Numbered from the stretch's first letter, positions 15,602 through 24,683 are shown. The stretch is DNA of 46,312 nucleotides from Chloroflexota bacterium (GCA_013388735.1 JACAES010000017.1:1-46312), one strand, 5' to 3'. Notes: a model not told the origin generated them from the letters alone. Numbers and translations: made by a program.

Positions 15602-17377
15602 ATGTCGCCCCGGATGGTGTCCATGTTAAGCAAAAAGTGGGTGCTAAAGCCCGCGTCCCCACCGGGACATTTAAAGCAGTACCAGCGTTATAACATCGGC
15701 CCGGAACTGGCGCAGGTGCTTATCAACCGGGGCTTCGACAGCCCGGAACTGGCGCGGGATTTTCTGCGTGCCGCCGACCTGTCCGGCGGGCGCTACCTGA
15801 ATATAAAAGGTAAAACCCGCCCTATTGATCGCGCTGTTAGCCGGCTGGTGAACGCGATCAAGGGGCGAGAGAAGATCGTCGTTTACGGCGATTTTGATGC
15901 CGATGGCGTCACCTCGACCGTGCTGCTGGTGCAGGCTTTGCGCTCGTTGGGGGCGGATGTCGAGCCGTATATCCCGAACCGGATTGATGAGGGCTACGGG
16001 CTGAATAACGAAGCCCTGGAAAGTCTGGCGAAAGAAGGTGTTCGCGTAGTCGTTACAGTGGACTGCGGCATTCGTTCCATCGAGGAAGTCAAGTTCGGCA
16101 ACAGCCAGGGACTTGATCTCATCGTGACCGACCATCATTCGATTGGCCCCGAACTACCACAGGCTTATGCCGTCATCAACCCCAAAGATGTGGGCTGGAG
16201 CTATGCTGAGGATATGCTGGCCGGGGTGGGCGTGGCGTACCGGGTGGTCGAGGCGCTGCTGATGGTGGCCGGCCATAATCGAAAGCTGCGCGAGAAACGC
16301 CAACCGCTTGAACTGGAAAGCCTGCTTGATCTGGTGGCAATCGGCACGGTGGCCGACCTGGCTCCCCTCAACCGGATTGAAAACCGGGCGCTGGTGCAGC
16401 GCGGGCTGGAACTTATCAACCAGAAGCCGCGTCCCGGCATTAAAGCGCTGCTGGAAGTGGCGGGCGTCAAACCCGGCAGCGTGACGGCGATGACCATTGG
16501 TTATGCTATCGGGCCGCGTATCAACGCTGCCGGACGCCTGGACAGCGCCATGATCGCCTATAACCTGCTGGCGGCAAAGGACGAAGCTGAGGGGAAGCAG
16601 TGGGCGGAGCGGCTTCAGGATTTAAACCTGCGCCGCCAGGATTTAACACGAGCAGCGCAGGAAAAAATCCGCGCCAAAATTGAGGTCGAAACCAAGCGTG
16701 ACCTGCCGCTGATTTTTGCCGGTGATCGGGATTTCCAGCCCGGCATCGTCGGGCTGGTGGCCGGGCGGCTGGTCGAGGAGTATTTTCGCCCGGCGGTGGT
16801 GATGGAACTGGGCGAAACCGAAAGCCGCGCCTCGTGCCGCAGCATCCCGCAGTTCGATATCACGCGGGCGCTCGACCAATGCGCCGATATGCTGGTGCGG
16901 CATGGCGGCCATGCGCAGGCCGCCGGGTTCACGGTTTTGAACGGTAACATTGATCGCTTAAAAGAGCGTCTGATGGCGCTGGCCGAGTCTGGTCTGGCGG
17001 GGCAGGAACTTCGCCCCATGCTGGAAGTGGATGTGGATGTTCCACTCGACCGGCTTTCGGAAGGCCTGGTAATGGAATTGCAGCAGCTTGAACCGACCGG
17101 CCACATGAACCCCGCGCCGGTATTGATGTCGCGCCGCCTGCGCGTGGTGGAGGCGCGCACGGTCGGTAAGGACAGCAGCCATCTAAAGCTGAAAGTGACC
17201 GATGAACACCGGGAAGGCCGCGTGATAGACGCTATCGGTTTCGGCCTGGGCGAGTGGACGGAGAACATGCCGGGGCTGATTGACGTGGCTTACCAGCTTG
17301 AAATCAACATCTGGAACGGTTCGCGCAGCCTGCAACTGAATCTACAGGACATTCGCCCGGCGGAGCAGCCTGAATGA
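15602..17377 (+). CDS. recJ: Single-stranded-DNA-specific exonuclease RecJ
   Basis: RecJ degrades single-stranded DNA 5' to 3' in recombination and mismatch repair. The 591 residues are close to E. coli RecJ (577). DHH-domain motifs are VVYGDFDADGVTS, TVDCGIRS and IVTDHHSIG, then INPKD; the DHHA1 signature is GGHAQAAGFTV, and a C-terminal OB-like domain follows. ATGs at 15602, 15614 and 15623 are all possible and none has a good ribosome-binding site; the RecJ-like sequence begins after the third. Its stop overlaps the next start (ATGA), coupling it to a secreted protein. Confidence 0.93.
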   Translation: MSPRMVSMLSKKWVLKPASPPGHLKQYQRYNIGPELAQVLINRGFDSPELARDFLRAADLSGGRYLNIKGKTRPIDRAVSRLVNAIKGREKIVVYGDFDADGVTSTVLLVQALRSLGADVEPYIPNRIDEGYGLNNEALESLAKEGVRVVVTVDCGIRSIEEVKFGNSQGLDLIVTDHHSIGPELPQAYAVINPKDVGWSYAEDMLAGVGVAYRVVEALLMVAGHNRKLREKRQPLELESLLDLVAIGTVADLAPLNRIENRALVQRGLELINQKPRPGIKALLEVAGVKPGSVTAMTIGYAIGPRINAAGRLDSAMIAYNLLAAKDEAEGKQWAERLQDLNLRRQDLTRAAQEKIRAKIEVETKRDLPLIFAGDRDFQPGIVGLVAGRLVEEYFRPAVVMELGETESRASCRSIPQFDITRALDQCADMLVRHGGHAQAAGFTVLNGNIDRLKERLMALAESGLAGQELRPMLEVDVDVPLDRLSEGLVMELQQLEPTGHMNPAPVLMSRRLRVVEARTVGKDSSHLKLKVTDEHREGRVIDAIGFGLGEWTENMPGLIDVAYQLEINIWNGSRSLQLNLQDIRPAEQPE

Positions 17378-18789
17378 AACGCGCTGTATTCCTGCCTGTG
17401 ATCTGCGCGCTGTGGCTACTGCTGCCGGGCATTCGTCTGGCCGCCCAGGAAGCTCAAACCGCCGCCAGCAGATTCGGCGTCGTCGAGGGCTTCTGGCTGC
17501 CGGAGGTTGTGTGCGAACTGGGCGCGGGGTGGGAGCGCATCATCTTCGACTGGTCGCAGCACCAGCCCACCGGGCCGGATGACTGGCACACGCTCAACGT
17601 GGACGACCGCTGGCTGGCGGCGGCGCGGGACTGTAACCGGGAAGTGGTCGCTATCGTCAAACATACGCCGGACTGGGCGACCGAAGGCACGCCCGGCCCC
17701 GGCGTGCCGAGCGGCCTGTATCTGCCGGTGGATGACCCCGGCAATTACTGGGCGCGTTTTATCCGCAGGGCTGCCGAATACTACCGGCCGCGCGGCGTCA
17801 ACCGCTTCATCATCTGGAACGAGCCGGACATCACGCCGGATACTTACGGGTTCATCTTTGAAGGCACGCTGGACGATTATTTCCAGCTGGTAAAAGTGGC
17901 CTATCTGGCGGCCAGACAGGGCAACCCGGACGCGAAAATCCATCTGGCAGGAACGACTTACTGGCACGATGTCAATGCCGGTCGGCGTCTGTATATGGAT
18001 CGCCTGCTGGAACGCATTGTGGGGGACGCGGAAGCGGCGGCTAACGGTTATTATTTTGACGCCCTCAGCCTGCATCTTTACTTCCGCACCGAAACCGTCT
18101 ATGACATCGTGCAGAAGACGCGCGCCCTGCTGGATGGCTACGGCCTGGGGGACAAGGCCATCTGGATTAACGAAATGAACGCCGCACCGACCGATGATCC
18201 ACTGTGGCCGGTGGTGCGCCCGCAGTACCGGTTGAATCTGGCGCAGCAGTCGGCATTTCTGGTTCAGGCGTCGGCGCTGGCGCTGGCGGCGGGCGTGGAG
18301 CGAATGGCCGTCTATAAGTTCTACGATTGGAGTCTGCCGCCGCATGGCGAGGCGTTTGGCCTGCTGCGCGCCGACGGTTCGCGCCGCCCGGCATTTGACA
18401 CCTGGAAGCTGGTCATTCAGGTGTTCGAGGGTGTCACCGGCGCGGCGCTGGCGCAGAGCGACACGGCAGATGTCGTGCGCCTGGAACGCGCCGATGGTCA
18501 GCAGGTGGTGGTGGCCTGGGCGCGGACTGCCGAGGCTGCGCGGCTTCGGGTGAGCGCCGCCGCGGCAGACGCCGTTTTATTCGACCAGTATGGCGGCGCG
18601 CAGGTCATTCAGCCGGAGGCGGGTTATTATACGCTGGCGCTGGATGGCGCGCGCTGCAACCGCACCGATGGCTGCGCGGTTGGCGGAAATGTGCTGCTGC
18701 TGCTGGTGCCTGCGGGCGATATAACGATTGAAGATGTTACTGGCGCGGTTGTCCCGCTGGTGTTCCAGGGGCAAACGTCAGGGGATTAA
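17374..18789 (+). CDS. Secreted glycoside hydrolase-like protein (clan GH-A type)
   Basis: A signal peptide covers about residues 1-24 (VICALWLLLPG, then AAQ). The mature protein of roughly 445 residues has a TIM-barrel-like sequence. FIIWNEPD (E150) fits the acid/base glutamate of clan GH-A, and AIWINEMNA (E267) sits where the nucleophile is expected. This resembles GH39/GH5-like proteins, but the family and sugar substrate cannot be fixed by eye. A small beta domain with DVVRLERADGQQVVVAW follows. The start overlaps the recJ stop by four bases, an odd pairing of an exported protein with a DNA repair enzyme. Confidence 0.7.
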   Translation: MKRAVFLPVICALWLLLPGIRLAAQEAQTAASRFGVVEGFWLPEVVCELGAGWERIIFDWSQHQPTGPDDWHTLNVDDRWLAAARDCNREVVAIVKHTPDWATEGTPGPGVPSGLYLPVDDPGNYWARFIRRAAEYYRPRGVNRFIIWNEPDITPDTYGFIFEGTLDDYFQLVKVAYLAARQGNPDAKIHLAGTTYWHDVNAGRRLYMDRLLERIVGDAEAAANGYYFDALSLHLYFRTETVYDIVQKTRALLDGYGLGDKAIWINEMNAAPTDDPLWPVVRPQYRLNLAQQSAFLVQASALALAAGVERMAVYKFYDWSLPPHGEAFGLLRADGSRRPAFDTWKLVIQVFEGVTGAALAQSDTADVVRLERADGQQVVVAWARTAEAARLRVSAAAADAVLFDQYGGAQVIQPEAGYYTLALDGARCNRTDGCAVGGNVLLLLVPAGDITIEDVTGAVVPLVFQGQTSGD

Positions 18790-18880
18790 GCTGCAAAGAA
18801 GATGATGAGAAGCGCGCTTTGTATCTTTGATTTGCTGCGGCTTTGCGCTAAAGTTTAATGATTTAGAGAAATGAGTGAGC

Positions 18881-19978
18881 ATGTCACAGAACGGGTATCA
18901 TTCCGGCAAGGGCGTTGAGCCGAACGAGCGGGTAGACAGCAAGGGCGAGATGAAATTCTCCTATGGCGGCCAGGCGGTCATCGAAGGCGTGATGATGCGC
19001 GGGGCGCATGCGGCAGCTATCGCCGTGCGTGACCCGAAAGGGCAGATCGTCGTCCACGAACAATCCTTGAGCGCCACGCTGTATCGGGGGCGCATCAGCA
19101 AAACGCCGTTCGTGCGCGGCGTCGTCGGCCTGTGGGACGCGCTGGGGCTGGGGACACGGGCGCTGATGTGGGCGGCGGACGTGGCCGTGCGCGAGGACGA
19201 AAACGACCGGGGCAACTTTAACGGCCCGATTGGCTGGGCGACCATCGCCGTTTCGCTGGCGATTGGCATCGGTATATTTTTCCTGCTGCCGACGACCGCC
19301 GCGACCGGCATTGGCCACCTGTTGGGCTTAAGCGCTGCGCCGGATGCCGTGGCCGAGGCCGGCAGTTTTCTGTCCTACCAGGCGCTGCCGATTGGCGTCC
19401 AGGCCACCATCATCAACTTTATCGAGGCGATCATCCAGCTTGGCCTGCTGATCGGTTATATCTGGCTGATTGGCCGCATCCCGGATGTTAAACGCCTGTT
19501 TGGTTATCATGGCGCGGAACACAAAACCATCAATGCCTATGAAGCGGGCGCGGAACTGACGCCGGAAATCGTCGCGCGCTACCCGATTGAACATCCGCGC
19601 TGCGGCACGGCCTTTTTGCTGACGGTCGTGTTTGTCAGCGTGTTCATTTTCTCTTTGTTGGGACGCCCGCCCTTCCTGCTGTTGATTCTGTCGCGCGTGG
19701 TGCTGATTCCGGTCGTCTCCGGGGTGGCTTATGAAATTCTGCGCTTTACGGCGCGCAACCTGCACAACCCGATTGTGCGGATCATCATCAAGCCTAATCT
19801 GGCGCTGCAACACCTGACCACCCGCCAGCCAGATTTACACATGATCGAAGTGGCGATTGTGGCGTTTAATCATGTGCTGGCATCAGAAGGGCTGCTCCGG
19901 CGCGAGGAAGTGGTGATTCCCGCGCCGCGACCGGAGGCGGTGTCGCCCACGCTGGCCGCCGAAAAAGCCAAAGCCTGA
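18881..19978 (+). CDS. yqhQ: YqhQ-like DUF1385 membrane protein
   Basis: The family is conserved in Firmicutes, Chloroflexota and others, with unclear function. The 365 residues show the signature YGGQAVIEGVMMRG near the N-terminus, then RGVVGLWDALGLG. Hydrophobic segments are WATIAVSLAIGIGIFFLLP and IQLGLLIGYIWLIG. The conserved FGYHGAEHKTINAYEAG and HPRCGTAFLL follow, then two C-terminal membrane segments. The His/Cys-containing motifs suggest a metal site, an inference. The ATG at 18881 is preferred to a GTG at 18875. It ends five bases from the convergent TPR gene. Confidence 0.88.
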   Translation: MSQNGYHSGKGVEPNERVDSKGEMKFSYGGQAVIEGVMMRGAHAAAIAVRDPKGQIVVHEQSLSATLYRGRISKTPFVRGVVGLWDALGLGTRALMWAADVAVREDENDRGNFNGPIGWATIAVSLAIGIGIFFLLPTTAATGIGHLLGLSAAPDAVAEAGSFLSYQALPIGVQATIINFIEAIIQLGLLIGYIWLIGRIPDVKRLFGYHGAEHKTINAYEAGAELTPEIVARYPIEHPRCGTAFLLTVVFVSVFIFSLLGRPPFLLLILSRVVLIPVVSGVAYEILRFTARNLHNPIVRIIIKPNLALQHLTTRQPDLHMIEVAIVAFNHVLASEGLLRREEVVIPAPRPEAVSPTLAAEKAKA

Positions 19979-19983
19979 AGGTT

Positions 19984-20226
19984 TTATCCGCCCAGGTTTG
20001 CCAGCGCCTCGACGGCTTCGGCATAGTTGGCATTGCGCTGCACTGCGCGTTTGTAATGAACTTCGGCTTCCGGCAGTTTATCCAATGCTTCGTAGGCGCG
20101 CCCGGCGTAATAATACATTTCCTCAACGCCGGGCGTGGCTGTCAGCACCTGTTGGGCAAATTTCAGCGCGTCATCACAGCGGCCTAACTGCAAGCAGGTT
20201 TCAAACGGCTCGAAGCGATACCGCAA
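19984..20226 (-). CDS. TPR-repeat protein, start uncertain
   Basis: Two TPR-like units are visible: CLQLGRCDDALKFAQQVLTA and YAGRAYEALDKLPEAEVHYK, then NANYAEAVEALANLGG. The listed TTG start (20226) is the only standard start codon in the frame. However, coding-looking sequence continues upstream in the same frame (FASGRYDEVASHFDQAV and before), open up to 20355. The true product is therefore probably 110-120 residues, beginning inside the 3' end of the dinB gene in another frame, at a non-canonical codon or by frameshifting. TPRs mediate protein-protein contacts; no partner can be named. Confidence 0.6.
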   Translation of the reverse strand: MRYRFEPFETCLQLGRCDDALKFAQQVLTATPGVEEMYYYAGRAYEALDKLPEAEVHYKRAVQRNANYAEAVEALANLGG

Positions 20227-20309
20227 ATAGCGCCAGGGCAGGCCGCCCTGAACAGCCTGATCGAAGTGGGAAGCAACCTCATCATAGCGGCCTGACGCGA
20301 ACTGTGCTG

Positions 20310-20792
20310 CTATTTGCCGTTCCAGCCTTGCGCGACCTGCCGCAAAATCGCCAGTTCACCGGTGTGGTAGGCATTGTGGTCGGCGACCAGCAGGATTTCA
20401 CGCAGGATAGTATGCCCGGCGTAACCGTGCGGAATCGGCGCGAACAGGTCTACCGACGGGTCGGCCAGCATGGCTTCCAGTGCCTTCAGATCATCCTGGA
20501 AGTGGCGAATGGTATCCTGCCATTGTGCGGCGTCGGCCTGCGTCTCTTTTGCCGGCCAGTATCCTGTCGGCCATTCCGGCGAAACATGCCGGGGGTTGCG
20601 GATGTATTCCAGGATGTCCCACTGGGCGATGCGCATGTGTTCGACGAGATGCCAGAAAGTGTAAGGTACATGCGGCGGCTGGACGTTGATGAGGTTTTCG
20701 GGGAAATCCGCAATGGCTTCCTCAAAGGGCATATGTGCGCCTCTGCCATGGAGCAGCGCCAGCAAATGCTGGCGTAAAATCGGATCGGTCAT
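20310..20792 (-). CDS. DinB/YfiT-family metal-dependent helix-bundle protein
   Basis: The 160 residues match the DinB four-helix-bundle superfamily, in which three histidines bind a metal. Candidate ligands are in TFWHLVEHMR (helix 2) and ADHNAYHTGEL (helix 4). Members include thiol-dependent transferases such as bacillithiol and mycothiol S-transferases, so a detoxification role is possible. AGGAGG lies close before the ATG. It follows mutS on the same strand after 26 bases, and the TPR frame begins within its last codons. Confidence 0.82.
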   Translation of the reverse strand: MTDPILRQHLLALLHGRGAHMPFEEAIADFPENLINVQPPHVPYTFWHLVEHMRIAQWDILEYIRNPRHVSPEWPTGYWPAKETQADAAQWQDTIRHFQDDLKALEAMLADPSVDLFAPIPHGYAGHTILREILLVADHNAYHTGELAILRQVAQGWNGK

Positions 20793-20818
20793 AAAGCCTC
20801 CTGATGTAGTATCAAAGC

Positions 20819-23449
20819 TTACTTTTCCCCCGCCATGCGCTTGAGTTCGTACAATTTGGTGAGGGCTTCCAACGGGCTAAGGTTATCAATTTCGAGCTTG
20901 CGCAGAGCTTCCAGCGCCGGGTTGGCCGGCTCGAACAGGCGAAGCTGCCCGGCCTGCTCGCGTTTTCGCTGCTGTTGTGTTATCGCCTCCGGCTTGGCGG
21001 CAGGCAGTTTGAAGTCGCTGCCCTGGGCTTCAAGATGGTGCAGCAGTTCGCGCGCGCGTTCGACCACCGGGCGCGGCATCCCGGCCAACTGGGCGACGTG
21101 GACGCCGTAGCTGCGATCCGCGCCGCCGGGGATGACGCGGTGCAGGAATACCACATCGTCGCCTTCTTCCGAAACGGCCACGTTGAAATTGCGGGTACGG
21201 GGCAGGATGTTGGGGAGTTCGGTCAGTTCGTGGTAGTGGGTGGCAAACAGCGTCCGGCAGTTCAGGCGCGGATGGTTATGGATGTACTCCACGACCGCTC
21301 GCGCAATCGCCAGCCCGTCGTAGGTAGATGTGCCGCGTCCGACTTCATCCAGGATGAGCAGGCTGCGACGGGTACTGCCGGACAGCAGCCTGGCCGTTTC
21401 GACCATCTCCACCATGAAGGTGCTTTGCCCGGCGTGGATTTCGTCCTGTGCGCCGATGCGGGCGAAGATGCGGTCAACCAGGCCGATGGTGGCTTCGTCT
21501 GCCGGGATGAAACTGCCGATCTGCGCCATGAGGGTGATGACCGCCACCTGCCGGATATAGGTGGATTTGCCGGACATGTTCGGCCCGGTGATGATATGAA
21601 CGCGCGACTGGCTGTCGAAGTGGGTGTCGTTCGGCACGTACCGGACGCCGCCGTCCAGCAGTTTTTCCACCACCGGGTGGCGGCCATCCTTGATAATCAG
21701 CACGTCGTCTTCGGTCAGTTTCGGGCGCGTATATCCTTCGCGCACGGCCACATCGGCCAGGGACAGGAAAACGTCGAGATGAGCGACGGCGCGGGCGGTG
21801 TTCAGCAGGCGCGGGGCGGATTGGACGATTTCGCGGCAGAGTGCTTCAAACAGGCGTTTTTCGACGGCCAGGATTTCTTCTTCCGCGTTCAGAACCAGCG
21901 TTTCATATTCTTTCAGCTCTGGCGTGATGTAACGTTCGGCGTTGACCAGCGTTTGTTTGCGAATGTAGTCCGGCGGCACTTTGCTGGCGTTGGCGTTGCT
22001 GACCTCGATATAGTAGCCGAACACCTTATTAAAACCGACTTTGATGCTGGCGATACCCGTCCGGCGGCGCTCCGCCGGCTCAAGGTTGGCGATCCATTCG
22101 CGGGCGTCGCGGGTGGCGTTCAGGATGTCGTCAAGTTCCGGCGAATAACCGGGGCGAATCGCGCCGACGGTGTTTAACACGGCGGGCGGCTCGTCGGTGA
22201 TGGCGCTGGCGATTCGTTCGTTAAGGTCGGCGCAGGCATCCAGACGCTCGCCCAGCGGGCTGAGTGCCGGCAGACCGCCGATCAAACGCTGGATATGCGG
22301 GATGACGTCCAGGCTGGCGCGCAGGCCGAGCAGGTCACGCGGGCCGGCTCGACCGACCAGCAGGCGGTTGGTCAGCCGTTCGATGTCCGAGATGCTCTTG
22401 AGCGCGGCGCGCAGTTCCGCGCGCAGGCTTTCGTCGGCGGCCAGAGCTTCTACTGCGTCCAGGCGGGCGTTCAGCCGGTTGAGGTCGAGAAGCGGCTGGT
22501 TGATCCAGGTGCGCAGCAGGCGCGCGCCCATCGCCGTCACGGTGCGGTCGAGGATGCCGAGCAGGCTGCCTTCAACCTTGCGACTGCGAATCGTTTCGGT
22601 CAGTTCCAGGTTGCGCCGGGTGAACGGGTCCAGCACCATGAAACTGGTGGTAGAGTAGGCCCGCACGCTGGTGATTTGCCCTAGGCTGCCGCGCTGCGTA
22701 TCCCGCACGTAGAGCAGGGTGGCTCCGGCGGCGCAGATAGCGAACGGCATCTCGTTGAGACCGAAACCGTCCAGCGTGCGGACGCCGAAGTGCTGGTTGA
22801 GTGCCTGCTCCGCCGTGCTGCGCTCGAAGCGCCAGTCCTGTACCGAAGTCAGGTGAATGCCCTGTGGCAAGGACGCGCCGCGCTCCACCCAACCGGCGGG
22901 CATGATGACCTCGCGCGGGGACAGGCGCGCCATCTCTTCCAGCACCAGGACGCCGGCGCTGTCGCCCTCAAGCTGGGTGGCGGCGAATTCGCCGGTGGAG
23001 ATGTCCACGTAGGCGATACCGGCTTTGCTCCACTGGCCGGTTTCGAGATTGCCGACCGGCAAAACGGCCATCAGATAGTTCGCCCGGTCTTCGACCAGCA
23101 GTTCCGGTTCGATGATCGTGCCGGGGGTGACAACGCGGGTCACTTCGCGGTCAACGATGCCGTGCCCGTCCGGTTCGCTCATCTGTTCGCAGACGGCGAC
23201 ATGATAGCCTTTTTCGATCAGTCGGGCGATGTAGCTGTCAATGGCATGATGGGGGACGCCCGCCATCGGCACGCGCTCGCTTTTGCTCACCGGACGCCCG
23301 GTCAGCACCAGGTCAAGTTCGCGTGCGGCGACTTCGGCATCGTCGTCGAAGGTTTCGTAAAAATCGCCCAGGCGAAAGAATAGGATACAATCGGGGTATT
23401 CGCGCTTGATGTCCAGATACTGCTGGCGAAGCGGCGTCACACGCGACAT
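20819..23449 (-). CDS. mutS: DNA mismatch repair protein MutS
   Basis: MutS recognises mispairs and starts repair through ATP-driven clamp formation. The 876 residues are typical of MutS1. The mismatch wedge is F30 and E32 in GDFYETF. The connector, lever and clamp domains follow. The ATPase has Walker A GPNMSGKST (about 622-630), a Walker B/signature region DEVGRGTSTYDG (about 699-710) and FATHYHEL. A C-terminal helical tail is present. mutL is not adjacent. It is expressed from its own promoter at 23502-23530, back to back with the ROK kinase promoter. Confidence 0.98.
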   Translation of the reverse strand: MSRVTPLRQQYLDIKREYPDCILFFRLGDFYETFDDDAEVAARELDLVLTGRPVSKSERVPMAGVPHHAIDSYIARLIEKGYHVAVCEQMSEPDGHGIVDREVTRVVTPGTIIEPELLVEDRANYLMAVLPVGNLETGQWSKAGIAYVDISTGEFAATQLEGDSAGVLVLEEMARLSPREVIMPAGWVERGASLPQGIHLTSVQDWRFERSTAEQALNQHFGVRTLDGFGLNEMPFAICAAGATLLYVRDTQRGSLGQITSVRAYSTTSFMVLDPFTRRNLELTETIRSRKVEGSLLGILDRTVTAMGARLLRTWINQPLLDLNRLNARLDAVEALAADESLRAELRAALKSISDIERLTNRLLVGRAGPRDLLGLRASLDVIPHIQRLIGGLPALSPLGERLDACADLNERIASAITDEPPAVLNTVGAIRPGYSPELDDILNATRDAREWIANLEPAERRRTGIASIKVGFNKVFGYYIEVSNANASKVPPDYIRKQTLVNAERYITPELKEYETLVLNAEEEILAVEKRLFEALCREIVQSAPRLLNTARAVAHLDVFLSLADVAVREGYTRPKLTEDDVLIIKDGRHPVVEKLLDGGVRYVPNDTHFDSQSRVHIITGPNMSGKSTYIRQVAVITLMAQIGSFIPADEATIGLVDRIFARIGAQDEIHAGQSTFMVEMVETARLLSGSTRRSLLILDEVGRGTSTYDGLAIARAVVEYIHNHPRLNCRTLFATHYHELTELPNILPRTRNFNVAVSEEGDDVVFLHRVIPGGADRSYGVHVAQLAGMPRPVVERARELLHHLEAQGSDFKLPAAKPEAITQQQRKREQAGQLRLFEPANPALEALRKLEIDNLSPLEALTKLYELKRMAGEK

Positions 23450-23501
23450 AATGCATTTTCCTGATAGGGTGTGCTGTGAATATATGTTCGAGTCTGGTTA
23501 A

Positions 23502-23530
23502 ATTGTACCAATCCCCGGCAGGTCATTCAA
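23502..23530 (-). promoter_or_regulatory. Promoter of mutS
   Basis: On the minus strand TTGAAT (23525-23530), a 17-base spacer and TACAAT (23502-23507) form a strong promoter about 50 bases before the mutS ATG. Confidence 0.75.
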
Positions 23531-23546
23531 CCATGGGCGTAAACCG

Positions 23547-23575
23547 TTGAAACTTCGATGGTTCAATTGTAAAGT
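23547..23575 (+). promoter_or_regulatory. Promoter of the ROK kinase gene
   Basis: TTGAAA (23547-23552), a 17-base spacer and TAAAGT (23570-23575). Its -35 is only 16 bases from the -35 of the divergent mutS promoter. Confidence 0.7.
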
Positions 23576-23622
23576 GTTGCTGGAAGGCGCGCCTGTTTTC
23601 ATGCAAAACAAAGGGAACTGGA

Positions 23623-24606
23623 ATGTCAGAAGTTATCATCGGCGTTGATCTGGGCGGCACGCGCGTCCGGGCGGCGCGGCTCGATCAGCAGTTAAATATA
23701 CTCGCCCGCGAAGAAACGCTGACCCAGGATAAAGAAGGGCTGGCAGCGACCCTGGAACGCATCAAGGGCCTGATTCGGAGCGTGCTGCCGAAAGACGGCA
23801 CGCCGGTGACAGGCATCGGCGTTTCTGCGCCGGGGCCGACCAATCCGATCACCGGCGTGGTGGTCGCGCCTCCGAATCTGAAGGGTTGGCACAACGTCCC
23901 GCTGGGCGACATCCTGCACGAAGCATTCGACGTGCCGGTGTATGTCGGCAATGATGCCAATGTGGCCGGGTTAGCCGAGGCGATCTGTGGGGCAGGGCGG
24001 GGCTATCGCCATCTGATCTTCATCACCCTCAGCACCGGCATCGGCAGCGGTATCATCGTGGATGGGCGGATGCTACTGGGAAAAGCCGGCCTGGCGGCGG
24101 AGGCCGGACACATGATTATGCTGGTTGGCGACCGGGTGTCCACGCTGGAGAAAGAAGCCGCCGGGCCGGCGCTGGCGCGCAAGGCGCGCGCCCGCATCGA
24201 AAAGGGCGAAAAGTCGCTGATGCGCGATCTGGTCGGGGGCGACCTGAATGAGTTAAGCGGAATGGTCGTTGGTCAGGCGGTGCAGCAGGGCGACCCGCTG
24301 GCGCTTGACCTGGCGCGTGAAGCAGGCTTCATCGTCGGTTTGGGGATGGTCACGCTGCTGCACACTTTTAACCCGGAAATTCTGCTGTTTGGCGGCGGCG
24401 TCAGCCAGCTCGGCGAGCCGCTGTTCGCGCCCATGCGCGAAGCCATCCGCCAGTACGCCATTGACAGCAGCTATTGGGAAGACCTGCGGATTGAGCCGGT
24501 AGCGCTGGGGGAAAACGTGAGCATCGTCGGGGCGGCGGCGCTGGTGCCGACACGCGGCGGTGTGGAGGATGTGACCGAAGTGGCGACCAAACTGGGCATG
24601 GGGTAA
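23623..24606 (+). CDS. ROK-family sugar kinase (glucokinase-like)
   Basis: The 327 residues belong to the ROK family (repressor, ORF, kinase) without a DNA-binding domain, so a kinase is expected. The ATP site is GVDLGGTRVRAA (7-18), the catalytic Asp is D111 in VGNDANVAGLAE, STGIGSGI contacts phosphate, and EAGH (160-163) contacts the sugar. The cysteine-rich zinc motif that normally follows (CxCGxxGCxE) is missing and replaced by MIMLVGDRVSTLEKEAAG. Glucokinase activity is therefore less certain than family membership. GGGAAC precedes the ATG. The histidine kinase gene follows in the same direction but has its own promoter. Confidence 0.85.
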   Translation: MSEVIIGVDLGGTRVRAARLDQQLNILAREETLTQDKEGLAATLERIKGLIRSVLPKDGTPVTGIGVSAPGPTNPITGVVVAPPNLKGWHNVPLGDILHEAFDVPVYVGNDANVAGLAEAICGAGRGYRHLIFITLSTGIGSGIIVDGRMLLGKAGLAAEAGHMIMLVGDRVSTLEKEAAGPALARKARARIEKGEKSLMRDLVGGDLNELSGMVVGQAVQQGDPLALDLAREAGFIVGLGMVTLLHTFNPEILLFGGGVSQLGEPLFAPMREAIRQYAIDSSYWEDLRIEPVALGENVSIVGAAALVPTRGGVEDVTEVATKLGMG

Positions 24607-24648
24607 AAGGCCGCGCATAAGAAGATCGCAAGAAATCGCACCGGGTAC

Positions 24649-24677
24649 TTCATTCGTTGTCGGTGCCATGCTACAAT
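24649..24677 (+). promoter_or_regulatory. Leaderless-type promoter of the histidine kinase
   Basis: TACAAT (24672-24677) is preceded by TGC, giving an extended -10, with a weak TTCATT at 24649-24654. Only six bases (GGCGCT) separate it from the ATG at 24684, so transcription would start at or next to the start codon. Confidence 0.55.
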
Positions 24678-24683
24678 GGCGCT

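Noticed and set aside
20975..22177. 400-codon open frame antisense to mutS
   Set aside because: It lies entirely inside mutS, has no ribosome-binding site and has His/Gly/Asp-rich shadow composition.
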